DNA of 60,533 nt from Gemmatimonadota bacterium (lineage in GTDB: Bacteria; Gemmatimonadota; Gemmatimonadetes; Gemmatimonadales; GWC2-71-9): assembly GCA_020351775.1 (NCBI GenBank), contig CP070666.1:4851783-4912315 (forward strand), in the 5' to 3' direction. Made by a program: the position numbers and the translations under genes. The notes under the pieces were generated by a model, which was not told where the DNA came from, did not search any database, and worked only from the letters and a program-made list of their open reading frames with translations. Shown in pieces: positions 43,281 to 51,663 of the stretch; position 1 is the first letter of the stretch; each line of letters begins with the position of its first letter.

Positions 43281-43328
43281 TCCGCTCCCCGCTCCCTGCT
43301 CCCTTTCCCTGCTCCCCGCTCCCCGCCC
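43281..43328. repeat. G-rich (C-rich on plus) short repeat upstream of gltX
   Basis: Copies of GGGGAGC with small variation make up about 48 bases. The 16-mer formed by the reverse complement of 43281-43296 occurs exactly at 53131-53146, and 43311-43324 reversed matches 53130-53143, so this belongs to a dispersed family in this genome. Confidence 0.7.
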
Positions 43329-43440
43329 CTAAGACTAGCATCGACCTGCGCAAATGGCATGGGGTGTGACCTGCGGTGACCGCGATCACTTCATTTCGCC
43401 CGGTCAGAGCTAAGAATGGCGATGGTCATCGGGAGGTCTG

Positions 43441-44250
43441 ATGAGTAATACACGGCTGTTGTGGAGTGTGGTAGTAGCAGGTGCAGGGATCGGGACGATC
43501 GTGTCCGGTTGCACTGAAGACGGTTTCCTCGCGCCGGGTGGTAGCGCTATTGAGGGAGCCGTCGTTGCCGGGCACGAAGCGGTGGCGGCATTCGAGTCGA
43601 TCCCCACTTCGACCCTCGACTCGATTCGGGCCACGTACCGCATCTACTATGGTCATACCTCGCACGGCAGCCAGATCGTGACCGGCCTCAACATGTTGGC
43701 GGGCCAAGACGCCGACTATGCAGTGCCCGAGTTCCGTGAGCCCGGAGGCGACCTCGGACACAACGGTGACGTGACCTGGGCGAACACGACGCGGGCCTTC
43801 TTGGACGCTCACCCCGGTGAGTACAACGTCGTGATGTGGTCGTGGTGTGGTGGAGTGTCAGACAACACCGAAGCGGGTATCGACACCTACCTGAACGCCA
43901 TGGCGCAGTTGGAGGCGGACTACCCGGATGTCATCTTCGTATACATGACGGGCCACCTGGACGGCACCGGTCCCGGCGGCAACCTATACGCTCGCAACAA
44001 CCAGATCCGCTCGTTCACCGAAGCGCACGACAAGGTCTTGTTCGACTTCGCCGACATCGAGAGCTACGATCCGGGCGGGAACTACTACCCCGATGCATCC
44101 GATGCCTGCGAGTGGTGCGCCGCTTGGTGTGCGGCCCACACTTGTCCCGGTTGTGGCTCTTGCGCCCATTCGCACTGCTTCAACTGCTATCTGAAGGGGA
44201 AGGCTTTCTGGTGGATGATGGCACAGGTGCTAGCCCGGGAATCACAGTAG
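43441..44250 (+). CDS. Cys-rich lipoprotein, unrecognised
   Basis: A 269-residue lipoprotein with lipobox IVSGC (Cys24). The body has IRATYRIYYGHTSHGSQIVTGLNMLAGQD, VVMWSWCGGVSDNTEAGIDTYLNAMAQLEADYPDVIFVYMTGHLDGTGPGGNLYARNNQIRSF and DKVLFDFADIESYDPGGNYYPD, which looks like a Rossmann/SGNH-hydrolase-like fold with conserved His and Asp, and I recall similar unnamed bacterial proteins. Near the C-terminus is a dense Cys block, CEWCAAWCAAHTCPGCGSC and HCFNC. An exported, metal- or disulphide-stabilised protein is inferred; function unknown. The downstream tRNA-like remnant follows the stop by 24 bases. Confidence 0.65.
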   Translation: MSNTRLLWSVVVAGAGIGTIVSGCTEDGFLAPGGSAIEGAVVAGHEAVAAFESIPTSTLDSIRATYRIYYGHTSHGSQIVTGLNMLAGQDADYAVPEFREPGGDLGHNGDVTWANTTRAFLDAHPGEYNVVMWSWCGGVSDNTEAGIDTYLNAMAQLEADYPDVIFVYMTGHLDGTGPGGNLYARNNQIRSFTEAHDKVLFDFADIESYDPGGNYYPDASDACEWCAAWCAAHTCPGCGSCAHSHCFNCYLKGKAFWWMMAQVLARESQ

Positions 44251-44273
44251 GAAGGCGACAATACAAGGGGAGC

Positions 44274-44352
44274 ACGGAGAGGGAGGGATTCGAACCCTCA
44301 GTACGGCTTTTACCCTACCACGGTTTAGCAAACGGCCGCCTTCAGCCACTTG
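44274..44352 (-). pseudogene. Partial tRNA-Ser(GCT) copy
   Basis: Over about 78 bases this matches the 3' part of the tRNA-Ser(GCT) at 46002-46091 (discriminator, acceptor 3' strand, T arm, variable arm, anticodon loop TTGCTAA), with a handful of substitutions and small gaps. The similarity stops in the D arm; the acceptor 5' strand is missing and the anticodon stem has a C-C mismatch. It cannot fold as a tRNA. It looks like a recombination or integration scar. Confidence 0.85.
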
Positions 44353-44614
44353 CGCTTCGCGCAAGCTGCTATGCCTACACGGTTTACCTGATTGCTCTTG
44401 CTGTCCCTCTCGCTCCGATCGACTCACTGTGGCCGGATTCTGTGGATCTTTTCACGATAGAATGCTCGTTTCAGCAACACAATAGCTTTTCAGGTGGGCT
44501 GTTGGAGCGAGGTTGGCGGAGACCCATAGCACCCCCCCAAGGCGAGTGGTACGTGTTTACAGGTGCGGCTGCCGTTTTGTTCGCGAGATGTTGAACTCAC
44601 CGCCTCAATCGCAT

Positions 44615-44643
44615 CGCCCGGCCCTGCGTCGGGCGTTTCTTCT
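44615..44643 (+). terminator. Hairpin with T-rich tail
   Basis: CGCCCG (44615-44620) pairs with CGGGCG (44630-44635), a nine-base loop, then TTTCTTCTT. It could end transcription from the Cys-rich lipoprotein gene, though 365 bases downstream, or shield the next gene. Confidence 0.45.
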
Positions 44644-44711
44644 TCACGCTCCCTTGACACCTATCTGACGCACCCCCTGTAGGGTTGGGTTGTCACCTGC
44701 GGGAGGCGGCC

Positions 44712-45098
44712 GTGCAGCGCTTCAGATCCAGACAGCTTCGGTTCGTGCTAGTGCCCCTGATGGCGGTGAGCCTGCTAGCGGCATGTGGTGGATACAGGGT
44801 CCAGCAGATGACACCCGAGATGGAAAGGTGGACGCCGACCCTGGAGCCGATGGGTCCCGCCGACCTCATGAGACTGCCCACTGCCGAGCGGCTGGCATGT
44901 CAAACGGGAGACTCACCTGCCGCTTCAGGACCGGCTTCCATGTCCACCGGTCACAAAATCGTCTTGGCTACGCTTACCGCCGTCATTGCGGTGGGCGTAA
45001 CGGTCAACCACGTTGTCACGTCATTTTACAGGGACTTCTGCCCCTTTTGCGGGACATGGGAACCGCACACAACCGGCCGTCAGCGACAGACACTGTAA
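44712..45098 (+). CDS. Small lipoprotein with a second membrane segment, unrecognised
   Basis: A 128-residue product from GTG 44712, just after GCGGGAGGCG. The lipobox is LLAAC (signal VQRFRSRQLRFVLVPLMAVS). A short polar region is followed by a hydrophobic stretch, IVLATLTAVIAVGVTVNHVV, and a Cys pair, FCPFCGTW, near the C-terminus. Origin and role are unknown; it sits between the two tRNA-Ser(GCT) sequences. Confidence 0.6.
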   Translation: MQRFRSRQLRFVLVPLMAVSLLAACGGYRVQQMTPEMERWTPTLEPMGPADLMRLPTAERLACQTGDSPAASGPASMSTGHKIVLATLTAVIAVGVTVNHVVTSFYRDFCPFCGTWEPHTTGRQRQTL

Positions 45099-45333
45099 GA
45101 CCACTATAATAGTGGACTAGCCCTCAACATCTCTTGACTGCAAAGCTCCAGCCAGCCGTGCGAGGGCCTGCAACTCCTTTCGACTGGTAACGGCAATCCG
45201 CCTGTGCTGGAATGCGCCGTCCCGGTCTCGGGTAGCGTGGCCTGGGCGCCGTCGGTTAGGTTGGACTCGTGATCGTCAGGACGGCTGGCCAACCGTCGCC
45301 TAGCCATGCGCCCAAGATATCCGAGGAGGAACG

Positions 45334-45696
45334 ATGATTCGAAAGCTGACGGCCGTGCTGGTCCTGGTGCTCCTGACGCAGGGTTGCGCCGCTGCCGGAG
45401 CAGCCGGTGGAGAGGCCGGGGACACGGATCAGGTGGCCACATCGCGCGCGAACGTGATCACGCGGCAGGAGCTGGCGGAGCACCCGGAACTCACTTCGGT
45501 GGGCGAAGCGGTGCGGACACTCCGTCCGCGCTGGCGTGACGAGACCATCTACGTCGACAACCGGCCCTATGTGGGGCGGAGCACGGACATCCTGCTGACT
45601 TTCGTGACGGAGATTCGATACCTGGAGCTCTCGGAAGCACAGATGACGTTTGGCCAGTCCATCGAGACGAACGTGATCCACGTCATCACGAGATAA
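45334..45696 (+). CDS. Small lipoprotein, unrecognised
   Basis: A 120-residue product with a GAGGAGGA just before the ATG and a lipobox LTQGC (Cys18). After an Ala/Gly linker comes NVITRQELAEHPELTSVGEAVRTLRPRWRDETIYVDNRPYVGRSTDILLTFVTEIRYLELSEAQMTFG, an alpha/beta pattern like small TonB-plug-type or 'VDNRPYVG' lipoproteins common, as I recall, in Gemmatimonadota. A periplasmic, membrane-attached location is inferred. Confidence 0.7.
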   Translation: MIRKLTAVLVLVLLTQGCAAAGAAGGEAGDTDQVATSRANVITRQELAEHPELTSVGEAVRTLRPRWRDETIYVDNRPYVGRSTDILLTFVTEIRYLELSEAQMTFGQSIETNVIHVITR

Positions 45697-46001
45697 AGGT
45701 CTCACCCGGCCCGGACCGAGACGCGCACTCTTTCGGGTACTCCAACCAGGCCCCGATTCAGTCGATCCGCTAGCTCCGAGACACACGTGTGAGCATACCT
45801 TCTCGCTGTGGCCTTGTGTGTGGTGCAGCAGCTGAAGCGAAACGGCCTGTTGTGCAAATAGACTAGCGCCTGCCAATTCTGGCTTTCGCCAGTGCGCTTG
45901 TAGAGAGAGATGGACCTTCGGCATGGCCTGCCTCTTCACGAAGAGTGTGGCTGGCCACAGTGAGTAGGACGCTCAGTTAGCTCAGCGTTGAATTGCAGAT
46001 A
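45697..46001. other. Intergenic region, nothing identified
   Basis: About 305 bases between a lipoprotein gene and tRNA-Ser(GCT). No open frame with a start signal, hairpin or repeat stood out. Confidence 0.55.
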
Positions 46002-46091
46002 CGGAGAGGGAGGGATTCGAACCCTCGGTAGGGCTTTTAACCCTACAACGGTTTAGCAAACCGCCGCCTTCAGCCACTCGGCCACCTCTCC
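46002..46091 (-). tRNA. tRNA-Ser (GCT)
   Basis: On the minus strand: acceptor GGAGAGG with CCTCTCC, D arm GGCCGAGTGGCTGAAGGC, anticodon loop TTGCTAA (anticodon GCT), a long variable arm (TAGGGTTAAAAGCCCTA), T arm GAGGG-TTCGAAT-CCCTC, discriminator G. CCA is not encoded. A partial copy lies at 44274-44352. Confidence 0.96.
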
Positions 46092-46199
46092 CCAGACGCG
46101 TACGGAGGCCTCGACCTCCTGTTCAGGAACAACAATCTGGCCAGGGAAGGCGGTGAATACAAGGAGGGATGTGAGAGGAGTGCCCTTGCCTAGCAGTAA

Positions 46200-46622
46200 T
46201 CAGTGCAGGTCGATACCGTAGCGCTGCAGGTAAAGGCGAGTCAGAGCTTCGCCGCAGGTATTGCACAGCGTGTTGGGCTCTTCGATGGTGACGTCACAGA
46301 CCAGACAGACCTGATTGGCACCGGCATAATGCCACTCTGGATTGAGTAGGGCTGTATCGAACTCCAAATTGCGCGCGGCCCAGATCGGCCGCCACGGCAC
46401 GGCGCTGGCGTCCAGAGCTGCGTCGGGCTCTGAGTCCGTGCGTTCTTGCCACCATCTTTCGGCAAAGCACGACAGATCCAGGAATTGCTGGACGTGCTGC
46501 ACCTCTATGAGCGGGTCGCGGGCATTGCCTTCCGGCACCGGCACAGAGCTGTAGGAGATTCGCCCGGCGCGTGGGGCGTAGCGGATCCGCTCGTGCTTCT
46601 CGTCGATCAGTTCAAAGATCAT
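46200..46622 (-). CDS. Small zinc-ribbon-like protein, unrecognised
   Basis: A 140-residue cytosolic protein from ATG 46622 (a GGAG about nine bases upstream). The N-terminal half has MIFELIDEKHERIRYAPRAGRISYSSVPVP; the C-terminal third has NQVCLVCDVTIEEPNTLCNTCGEALTRLYLQRYGI, with a C-x2-C ... C-x2-C zinc knuckle. DNA, RNA or protein binding is possible; no family is recognised. Confidence 0.6.
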   Translation of the reverse strand: MIFELIDEKHERIRYAPRAGRISYSSVPVPEGNARDPLIEVQHVQQFLDLSCFAERWWQERTDSEPDAALDASAVPWRPIWAARNLEFDTALLNPEWHYAGANQVCLVCDVTIEEPNTLCNTCGEALTRLYLQRYGIDLH

Positions 46623-46789
46623 GCTCAAGTCTCCGTCCCCAGTATGTTTTGGCCGGGGGCGGAGACTCTGTGAAATGGGTCACTCTCCGGTGCGGCTGTC
46701 GAACGTGAGGCAGGTCACCGAGTCGCGGGGCCGACTACGGCGGCGCACCACCGCTCAGCTCTTGGTGCGTGACCTCGCAAGCGGACTTG

Positions 46790-47143
46790 TCACGAGCTCG
46801 GGGACTCGTCCGTGATTCTGGGGAGCCCGTAGCGGAATGCCTTGTACCAGGTCGGCCTGCAGCGTCCTGCGACGCTGGACCAGTCAAAGCCGGGCATCGC
46901 CTCGTCGAGGAGGGTCGGCATCATTTCGGCGACGCAGGCGCGGGCGGTACCCGCGTGGATATCTCGGGGCATCGTGTACCGGGCCACGGTTCCGCTGAAG
47001 CCGGCCACGACCAGCAGGAGGAGCAACAGGCCGAAGGCTATGGCGAGGCGGACCGGGAACGATTTCTTCCTGCCACAGTGGGGACAGCGCTTGGCGTCCT
47101 TGTCAACGTGTCTGCCACACTGGGGGCAAAGGACCTGGGTCAT
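46790..47143 (-). CDS. Zinc-ribbon protein with one membrane helix
   Basis: A 117-residue protein opening MTQVLCPQCGRHVDKDAKRCPHCGRKKSFPVR, a classic C-x2-C-x(n)-C-x2-C zinc ribbon, then a membrane helix, LAIAFGLLLLLLVVAGFSGTV, and an extracytoplasmic segment with two Cys (RACVAEMM, GRCRPTW). This is the layout of 'zinc-ribbon domain-containing' membrane proteins found in many bacteria; role unknown. Confidence 0.72.
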   Translation of the reverse strand: MTQVLCPQCGRHVDKDAKRCPHCGRKKSFPVRLAIAFGLLLLLLVVAGFSGTVARYTMPRDIHAGTARACVAEMMPTLLDEAMPGFDWSSVAGRCRPTWYKAFRYGLPRITDESPSS

Positions 47144-47872
47144 GTATCGCAGCGTTCAGGGACAAGGCAAAACGTGTGGTCAGGGCCTAACTTCGGCAAG
47201 AGCCTGGGCATGGCCGGGCCACGCGCAACCGTGTGTGCTGTTTCGGGCGAGGCGGAGGGCCGGGCGCCCGAACGCCGCAGGCATTGCTCCAGGCGCCTTT
47301 CAAGACCCTCCAGTCCTATGTGCTGAGCGCATAAGTGGTTTATCGACAGCAGTTTAGGGGCCTAGCGGTACAACACGTGACGCCAGGATAGGTCCAGGCC
47401 TTCTCGGGGTCAAGCGATCCGAGAGAGGCACGGTTGTGACCGTCAACCGCTAGCGGACGCGAGGGTAAGTCAATGCTCAAACCTGTCAGCAACGCTGGCT
47501 TGCGAAACGAGAGCGAACACTGGTGTGCCGCCTCAGTCTGGTCTGGGGCGACGCTGGCTTTGAGCTGGAGTTGGTCACGTTCGACAACGAGCCTGGTTGA
47601 GCTAGAAAGGTCAAGGGCGAACTGGCGCGAGAAGACTACCTTAGTTGACCGGAGCCTTTCTAATTCGCCGGAGTGAACCGTTTGGGTGTAGTGGAGAAAA
47701 TTGATGGCAGACAAACGTGGCATGGTTTCTGCTTCGAGGAATGGCGATTAGTAGGGCCCCTTAGCTGTTCTCCTTGATTCTGTATTGGACCAACATTCGA
47801 AGTCCAAGAGTCGGTCCTGTTACCTGTCACCTGCAACCGGATCAACTGGCGACGTCACACTCCGAACACACA
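47144..47872. other. Intergenic region, nothing convincing
   Basis: Some 730 bases without a supported gene. The longest frame (47340-47723, minus, 127 codons) has no start signal and no recognisable fold. Base composition drops in AT-rich steps toward the membrane-protein gene on the right. Confidence 0.5.
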
Positions 47873-48559
47873 ATGGCTATTCGGCCGGCACGAGTTGCCA
47901 AGATACTTGTAAGCGTCGTTCCAGTGCTGCTTATAGCCAGTATAGCCGGACAGATACTCAACCACTTCAGAGGACACGACTACGTTTTTGGATTTGTCCC
48001 GCTGTTCTATCTCGATGGCGAGAACAACATCCCAACCTACTTCTCCACCATGCTCCTGTTTGTTTCGGCACTTCTTCTCGCGATCATAGCGTGGTCTAAG
48101 AAGAAGCAAGATGACGCGTATGCACTTCACTGGGTGATCTTGTCGGCTGTCTTTCTACTCATGTCGCTTGACGAAGGTGCTTCTTTGCATGACGTGGTGA
48201 TAACGCCGCTGAGAGAACTTCTTAACATCACTCGGGGGCCGCTGTACTTTGCCTGGATCATTCCAGGTATGGCGCTGATTGTGGCCTTCGCAGTGTTCTA
48301 CTACAGGTTCCTGTTTTCTCTCCCAAGGAGGACACGGCTCCTATTCTCGATTGCCGCAATCCTCTATGTGACGGGCGCGCTCGGCACGGAGATGGTCGGA
48401 GGGCACCATGCGGCATTGTATGGGATGGAGAATTTTGGCTATACGATGCTAGTGTCGGTCGAAGAAACGCTTGAAATGATTGGTCTCATCGTCTTCATCT
48501 ATGCTCTTCTGGAACAGGTGAAACGCAATCTGGGCGGGATCCGGATTCGTATTGCCTGA
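47873..48559 (+). CDS. Membrane protein of lower GC, unrecognised
   Basis: A 228-residue protein from ATG 47873 with about six membrane helices (VSVVPVLLIASIAGQIL, STMLLFVSALLLAIIAW, WVILSAVFLLMSLDEG, YFAWIIPGMALIVAFAVFYY, LLFSIAAILYVTGALG, TLEMIGLIVFIYALL). The loop FYLDGENNIPTYFST and SLDEGASLHD recur, as I recall, in unnamed bacterial membrane proteins. Codon use is clearly more AT-rich than its neighbours, suggesting recent transfer, and it lies between two tRNA-Ser genes with duplicated ends. Confidence 0.65.
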   Translation: MAIRPARVAKILVSVVPVLLIASIAGQILNHFRGHDYVFGFVPLFYLDGENNIPTYFSTMLLFVSALLLAIIAWSKKKQDDAYALHWVILSAVFLLMSLDEGASLHDVVITPLRELLNITRGPLYFAWIIPGMALIVAFAVFYYRFLFSLPRRTRLLFSIAAILYVTGALGTEMVGGHHAALYGMENFGYTMLVSVEETLEMIGLIVFIYALLEQVKRNLGGIRIRIA

Positions 48560-48630
48560 TCCTACCGCCTGCCGCTGACTGACCTCCAGCCCGCGGCGGC
48601 CGCCGCCACCTTATTCGACTTGCCAGACTA

Positions 48631-48649
48631 CGGAGGGCCGGGGACTCGA
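48631..48649 (-). repeat. 19-bp copy of the 3' end of tRNA-Ser(TGA)
   Basis: CGGAGGGCCGGGGACTCGA here is identical to 48757-48775, the discriminator, acceptor 3' strand and start of the T arm of tRNA-Ser(TGA). The copies are direct repeats 126 bp apart. This is what an att-type core left by an integrated or excised element looks like. Confidence 0.75.
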
Positions 48650-48756
48650 CGCAGTTGCTTGCCCGCAGCACGTTTTGTAGACGAGACTGTTGGAGCGCGA
48701 GGAGTTGGCGCGGGCGCGAGGCTGCGGGGCCGGTAACACGCCGACCCCGCACCGAG

Positions 48757-48840
48757 CGGAGGGCCGGGGACTCGAACCCCGAAGGGATTGCTCCCGGCGG
48801 TTTTCAAGACCGCTGCCTTACCAGTTAGGTCTAGCCCTCC
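48757..48840 (-). tRNA. tRNA-Ser (TGA)
   Basis: Minus-strand cloverleaf: acceptor GGAGGGC with GCCCTCC, anticodon stem GCGGT-ACCGC with loop CTTGAAA (anticodon TGA), long variable arm (CGGGAGCAATCCCTTCG), T arm GGGG-TTCGAGT-CCCC, discriminator G. CCA is not encoded. Its 3' end is repeated at 48631. Confidence 0.93.
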
Positions 48841-48936
48841 CGGATGCCGCAATCCATTAGACGCAGCCAAGTTACGGTACTTAATCGCTGCAGTCACCTC
48901 AAGTCCTGCTGCTGCCGTTTGATCGTCAGCATGTCG

Positions 48937-50058
48937 TCAACTGCTGTCGGAAACCCGATAGACCGCTGTCTGCCGGTAGCCGGTGATCACCCGGTAGTGG
49001 CCGCACAAGGATGAGTCCGTGTCGGCATCTCCCGTGTCGACTAACAGCGGCCTGCCACCCAGGGAACCCAACTTTTCTACCGTCGCCGCGATGGTGATGT
49101 TCTGCTTGCCGACTCGTCGGATCACAGCCGGAGAGATCTGCTGGTTACCCCTACCGAGCAGGAACCCCTGGCCGCCCACTGGCGTGAGGATGAGATGACA
49201 CCTGCGATCGGCCGTCTTCTCCAGGATATCCCGCTCGCTCATGTCCTTCCCGATCAGACGTCCCGCGCAAATCATGTCGACGCCCAGTAGGCTGTTGTCG
49301 AGACCCAGCAGCTCCATGAGCGCGGCGCATGTGGTGCCCGGGCCAACTAGATAACAACGATCGTTCGTCATCTGCTCGGCCAGTGCCGCAGCGATCGCCG
49401 CCTGCACCGCCCGTTCGTCGGGAGATGTTGCTGCCTTGCCACCCTGCAGGAGACGTCTGGCGGCGGGGATTCTCAGGTAACCGTACAGGATCGCCGATAG
49501 GATGCCACGCCGGTAGTCATCCTCATTGATGTCCATCACCTCCGCTTCCTGCACACGCTTGATCTCACCCGTGAGGACCGAGGCCGCCACGCGACCTGCT
49601 GCCGCAGGACTGGAGGCAAACACTGCCGAGTGGATCTTCACGCCAGCCGGAATCCCCAGGGTGGTCACGGACGTTTTGACAGCATCGTAGATGTCACGCG
49701 CGGTACCGTCGCCGCCTGCAAACAGCAGCAGATCGACATCCTCGGTCGCCATTTGGCGTGCGGCACTCACTGTGTCCTCTGAATTCGTACGGGGAGTCGA
49801 GCCAGAACCGATCACAGCCGGCCTTAAACCGCAGGCCTTCGCTGGCGCCTCGCCCATGGCGCCGCCGTACGTCAGGATTGTCATGCTATCCTCGAGTGGG
49901 CCCAGAGCTGTCAGAGCCCGCTCAGCCCGCTGACCGGCCCGCGGGACGGCACCGAGCCGCTCTGCCTGGATTACGGCTTCCGGCCCGTCCGTTCCCTTGA
50001 GGCCGACGGCGCCACCCATGCCTGCCACGGGATTGACGATCAGGCCCAGCCGCTTCAT
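48937..50058 (-). CDS. ATP-NAD/AcoX-type kinase-fold protein
   Basis: A 373-residue protein with the NAD-kinase-fold motifs LGLIVNPVAGMGG (about 4-16) and LLLFAGGDGTARDIYDAV (GGDGT at 115-119), and later VGPGTTCAALMELLG and LILTPVGGQGFLLGRGNQQISP. It belongs to the ATP-NAD kinase (AcoX-like) group, distinct from housekeeping NadK; the substrate is unknown. It follows gcvPB by about 15 bases on the same strand, so it is probably co-transcribed with the glycine dehydrogenase genes. Confidence 0.85.
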   Translation of the reverse strand: MKRLGLIVNPVAGMGGAVGLKGTDGPEAVIQAERLGAVPRAGQRAERALTALGPLEDSMTILTYGGAMGEAPAKACGLRPAVIGSGSTPRTNSEDTVSAARQMATEDVDLLLFAGGDGTARDIYDAVKTSVTTLGIPAGVKIHSAVFASSPAAAGRVAASVLTGEIKRVQEAEVMDINEDDYRRGILSAILYGYLRIPAARRLLQGGKAATSPDERAVQAAIAAALAEQMTNDRCYLVGPGTTCAALMELLGLDNSLLGVDMICAGRLIGKDMSERDILEKTADRRCHLILTPVGGQGFLLGRGNQQISPAVIRRVGKQNITIAATVEKLGSLGGRPLLVDTGDADTDSSLCGHYRVITGYRQTAVYRVSDSS

Positions 50059-50073
50059 GCCGTGCTCAGCCTG

Positions 50074-51651
50074 TCATACCCGGATGCTCGCGGCGGCCTC
50101 GCCGTGCTTCTTCAGATAGGCCCTCCACGTCACGGCCCACTTCGCGGGATCGTCCATGCTGCTCTCATCGATCTTGTGGACCACACTATTGTGCGGTGCT
50201 CGTTTCACGGTCTCCGGTTCGGTTCGCGCCTCTTGTGCTACGTGGCGCAGGCCGTCCAAATACTCATCCAGCTCTTCTTTCGAGTAGGATTCGGTTGGCT
50301 CAATCGTGAAAGGCTGCGGTACGACGAATGGATGGTGGCTAGACCAAAGGTGAAAGCCGAAATCTGCCATCCGCAGTGTCACGTCGTGTGTGTCTATCCC
50401 TGTCGCCCTATACAGCTCTTCCCATGAGTAGCGTACTTGTTCGATTCGCCGCTTGCCACCTGAGTACGGCGATGTCGCGCCGTCAATCTCACAGATCTTC
50501 TTGAGTAGGTAATTGTTGTTGAGGACCGCGACCCTGGCGGCCTCCTTGAGCCCTTCCGCTCCCATGCTCAGGATCCAGGCATAGGACTTGAGAATCACCG
50601 GAAACGCGCCGTAGAAACTGCGCGCTTTACCGATGGTCTGAGGCACGTCGTAGTCGAGGAAGTACCGCTCGCCGTCGTAGCCGACAAGGGGAACGGGCAG
50701 GTAGGCTGCCATTTCCTCGGTAGCACCGACTGCTCCGGCGGCTGGACCACCGCAACCGTGGGGGGCGGCGAAAGTCTTATGCATGTTGAAGAAGCACAAG
50801 TCGAAGTCGGCATCCCTTGCCCGGGTGATGCCCATGATGCCGTTGGCGTTTGCCTGATCGTACCCGCATATGCCGCCCGCGTCGTGCACGGTGCGTGTGA
50901 ACTCGGCGATTCTCGGGTTGAAGATGCCGACATCTTCGGGGTTGGTGATGAACAGGCCGGCCGTGCGCTCCGAGATTGCAGCCTTCAGTGCTTCCACATC
51001 GGGCATTCCCTGCTCGTCGGGATAGAGAGTGATGATGTTGTACCCTTTCACAGCCGCTGCAGCAGCATCAGACGGGTGAGAGAAGATCGTCGTGATCAAC
51101 TCATCCCTCGTGTTGGCCTCTCCACGGATCTGGTGGTACTTGTGCATGATCGCAGCCATCGTGAGAATCGCGTGCGATCCCGAGCTGGGTTGCAGCGAGA
51201 ACCGGTCCATTCCCGAGATCTCCCGCAGGAACTGATCGACCTCGTACATCACCCGCAGGGCCCCTTGCACCGTACTTTCGTCTTGGAGCGGATGGATGTC
51301 TCGTGCCTTGGGAGACGCCGCGATCTGCTCATTGATCTTGGGGTTGTACTTGATCGTGCACGTGCCTTGGCCGACGTCCACGTTGAGATCGGCACCGAGG
51401 TTCTGCTGAGAGAGACGCAGATAATGCTTGAGCACACGCATCTGTCCGACCTCGGGTAAGGCAGGTGGTATCTCTCTCTGCATGCTTGCCGGAATCTGTG
51501 ATACCCCGTCGCCCACCGAGTCCGCGATGGCCGGTTCCACCGGTGGTACGTGTATACCACGCTCGCCGGGCGTGCTCAGCTCGAAGATCACCTCCTCGTC
51601 CCACTTCGCCTGATGGAAGTTTCGCAGCTTGCTTCCCCGCTGTATCTCCAT
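50074..51651 (-). CDS. gcvPB: Glycine dehydrogenase (decarboxylating) subunit 2
   Basis: A 525-residue PLP protein. DRFSLQPSSGSHAILTMAAIMHKYHQ, GYDQANANGIMGITRARD and the PLP lysine K292 in DLCFFNMHKTFAAPHGCGGPAAG place it as the catalytic P-protein subunit of the glycine cleavage system. With gcvPA it releases CO2 from glycine and passes the aminomethyl group to lipoyl-GcvH. The end, KKHGEAAASIRV, is longer than in many relatives. GcvH and GcvT are not in the window. Confidence 0.96.
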   Translation of the reverse strand: MEIQRGSKLRNFHQAKWDEEVIFELSTPGERGIHVPPVEPAIADSVGDGVSQIPASMQREIPPALPEVGQMRVLKHYLRLSQQNLGADLNVDVGQGTCTIKYNPKINEQIAASPKARDIHPLQDESTVQGALRVMYEVDQFLREISGMDRFSLQPSSGSHAILTMAAIMHKYHQIRGEANTRDELITTIFSHPSDAAAAAVKGYNIITLYPDEQGMPDVEALKAAISERTAGLFITNPEDVGIFNPRIAEFTRTVHDAGGICGYDQANANGIMGITRARDADFDLCFFNMHKTFAAPHGCGGPAAGAVGATEEMAAYLPVPLVGYDGERYFLDYDVPQTIGKARSFYGAFPVILKSYAWILSMGAEGLKEAARVAVLNNNYLLKKICEIDGATSPYSGGKRRIEQVRYSWEELYRATGIDTHDVTLRMADFGFHLWSSHHPFVVPQPFTIEPTESYSKEELDEYLDGLRHVAQEARTEPETVKRAPHNSVVHKIDESSMDDPAKWAVTWRAYLKKHGEAAASIRV

Positions 51652-51663
51652 GAGTGTGACCTC

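Larger units (their letters stand above)
44251..44711. other. Intergenic region with tRNA remnant and hairpin
   Basis: Besides the partial tRNA-Ser copy it holds the hairpin at 44615-44643. From 44353 to 44614 I see nothing I can name; antisense and sense open frames there lack start signals and run through the tRNA remnant. Confidence 0.6.

Noticed and set aside
43281-43328. Possible CRISPR-like array in the gltX leader
   Set aside because: Units are 7-8 bases with no spacers; it is a simple repeat.
41903-43360. gltX start at 43360
   Set aside because: The extra 42 residues come from the G-rich repeat; ATG 43234 directly precedes the conserved APSPTG region.
47340-47723. 127-codon minus-strand frame
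   Set aside because: No Shine-Dalgarno sequence, no domain, and composition like non-coding DNA.
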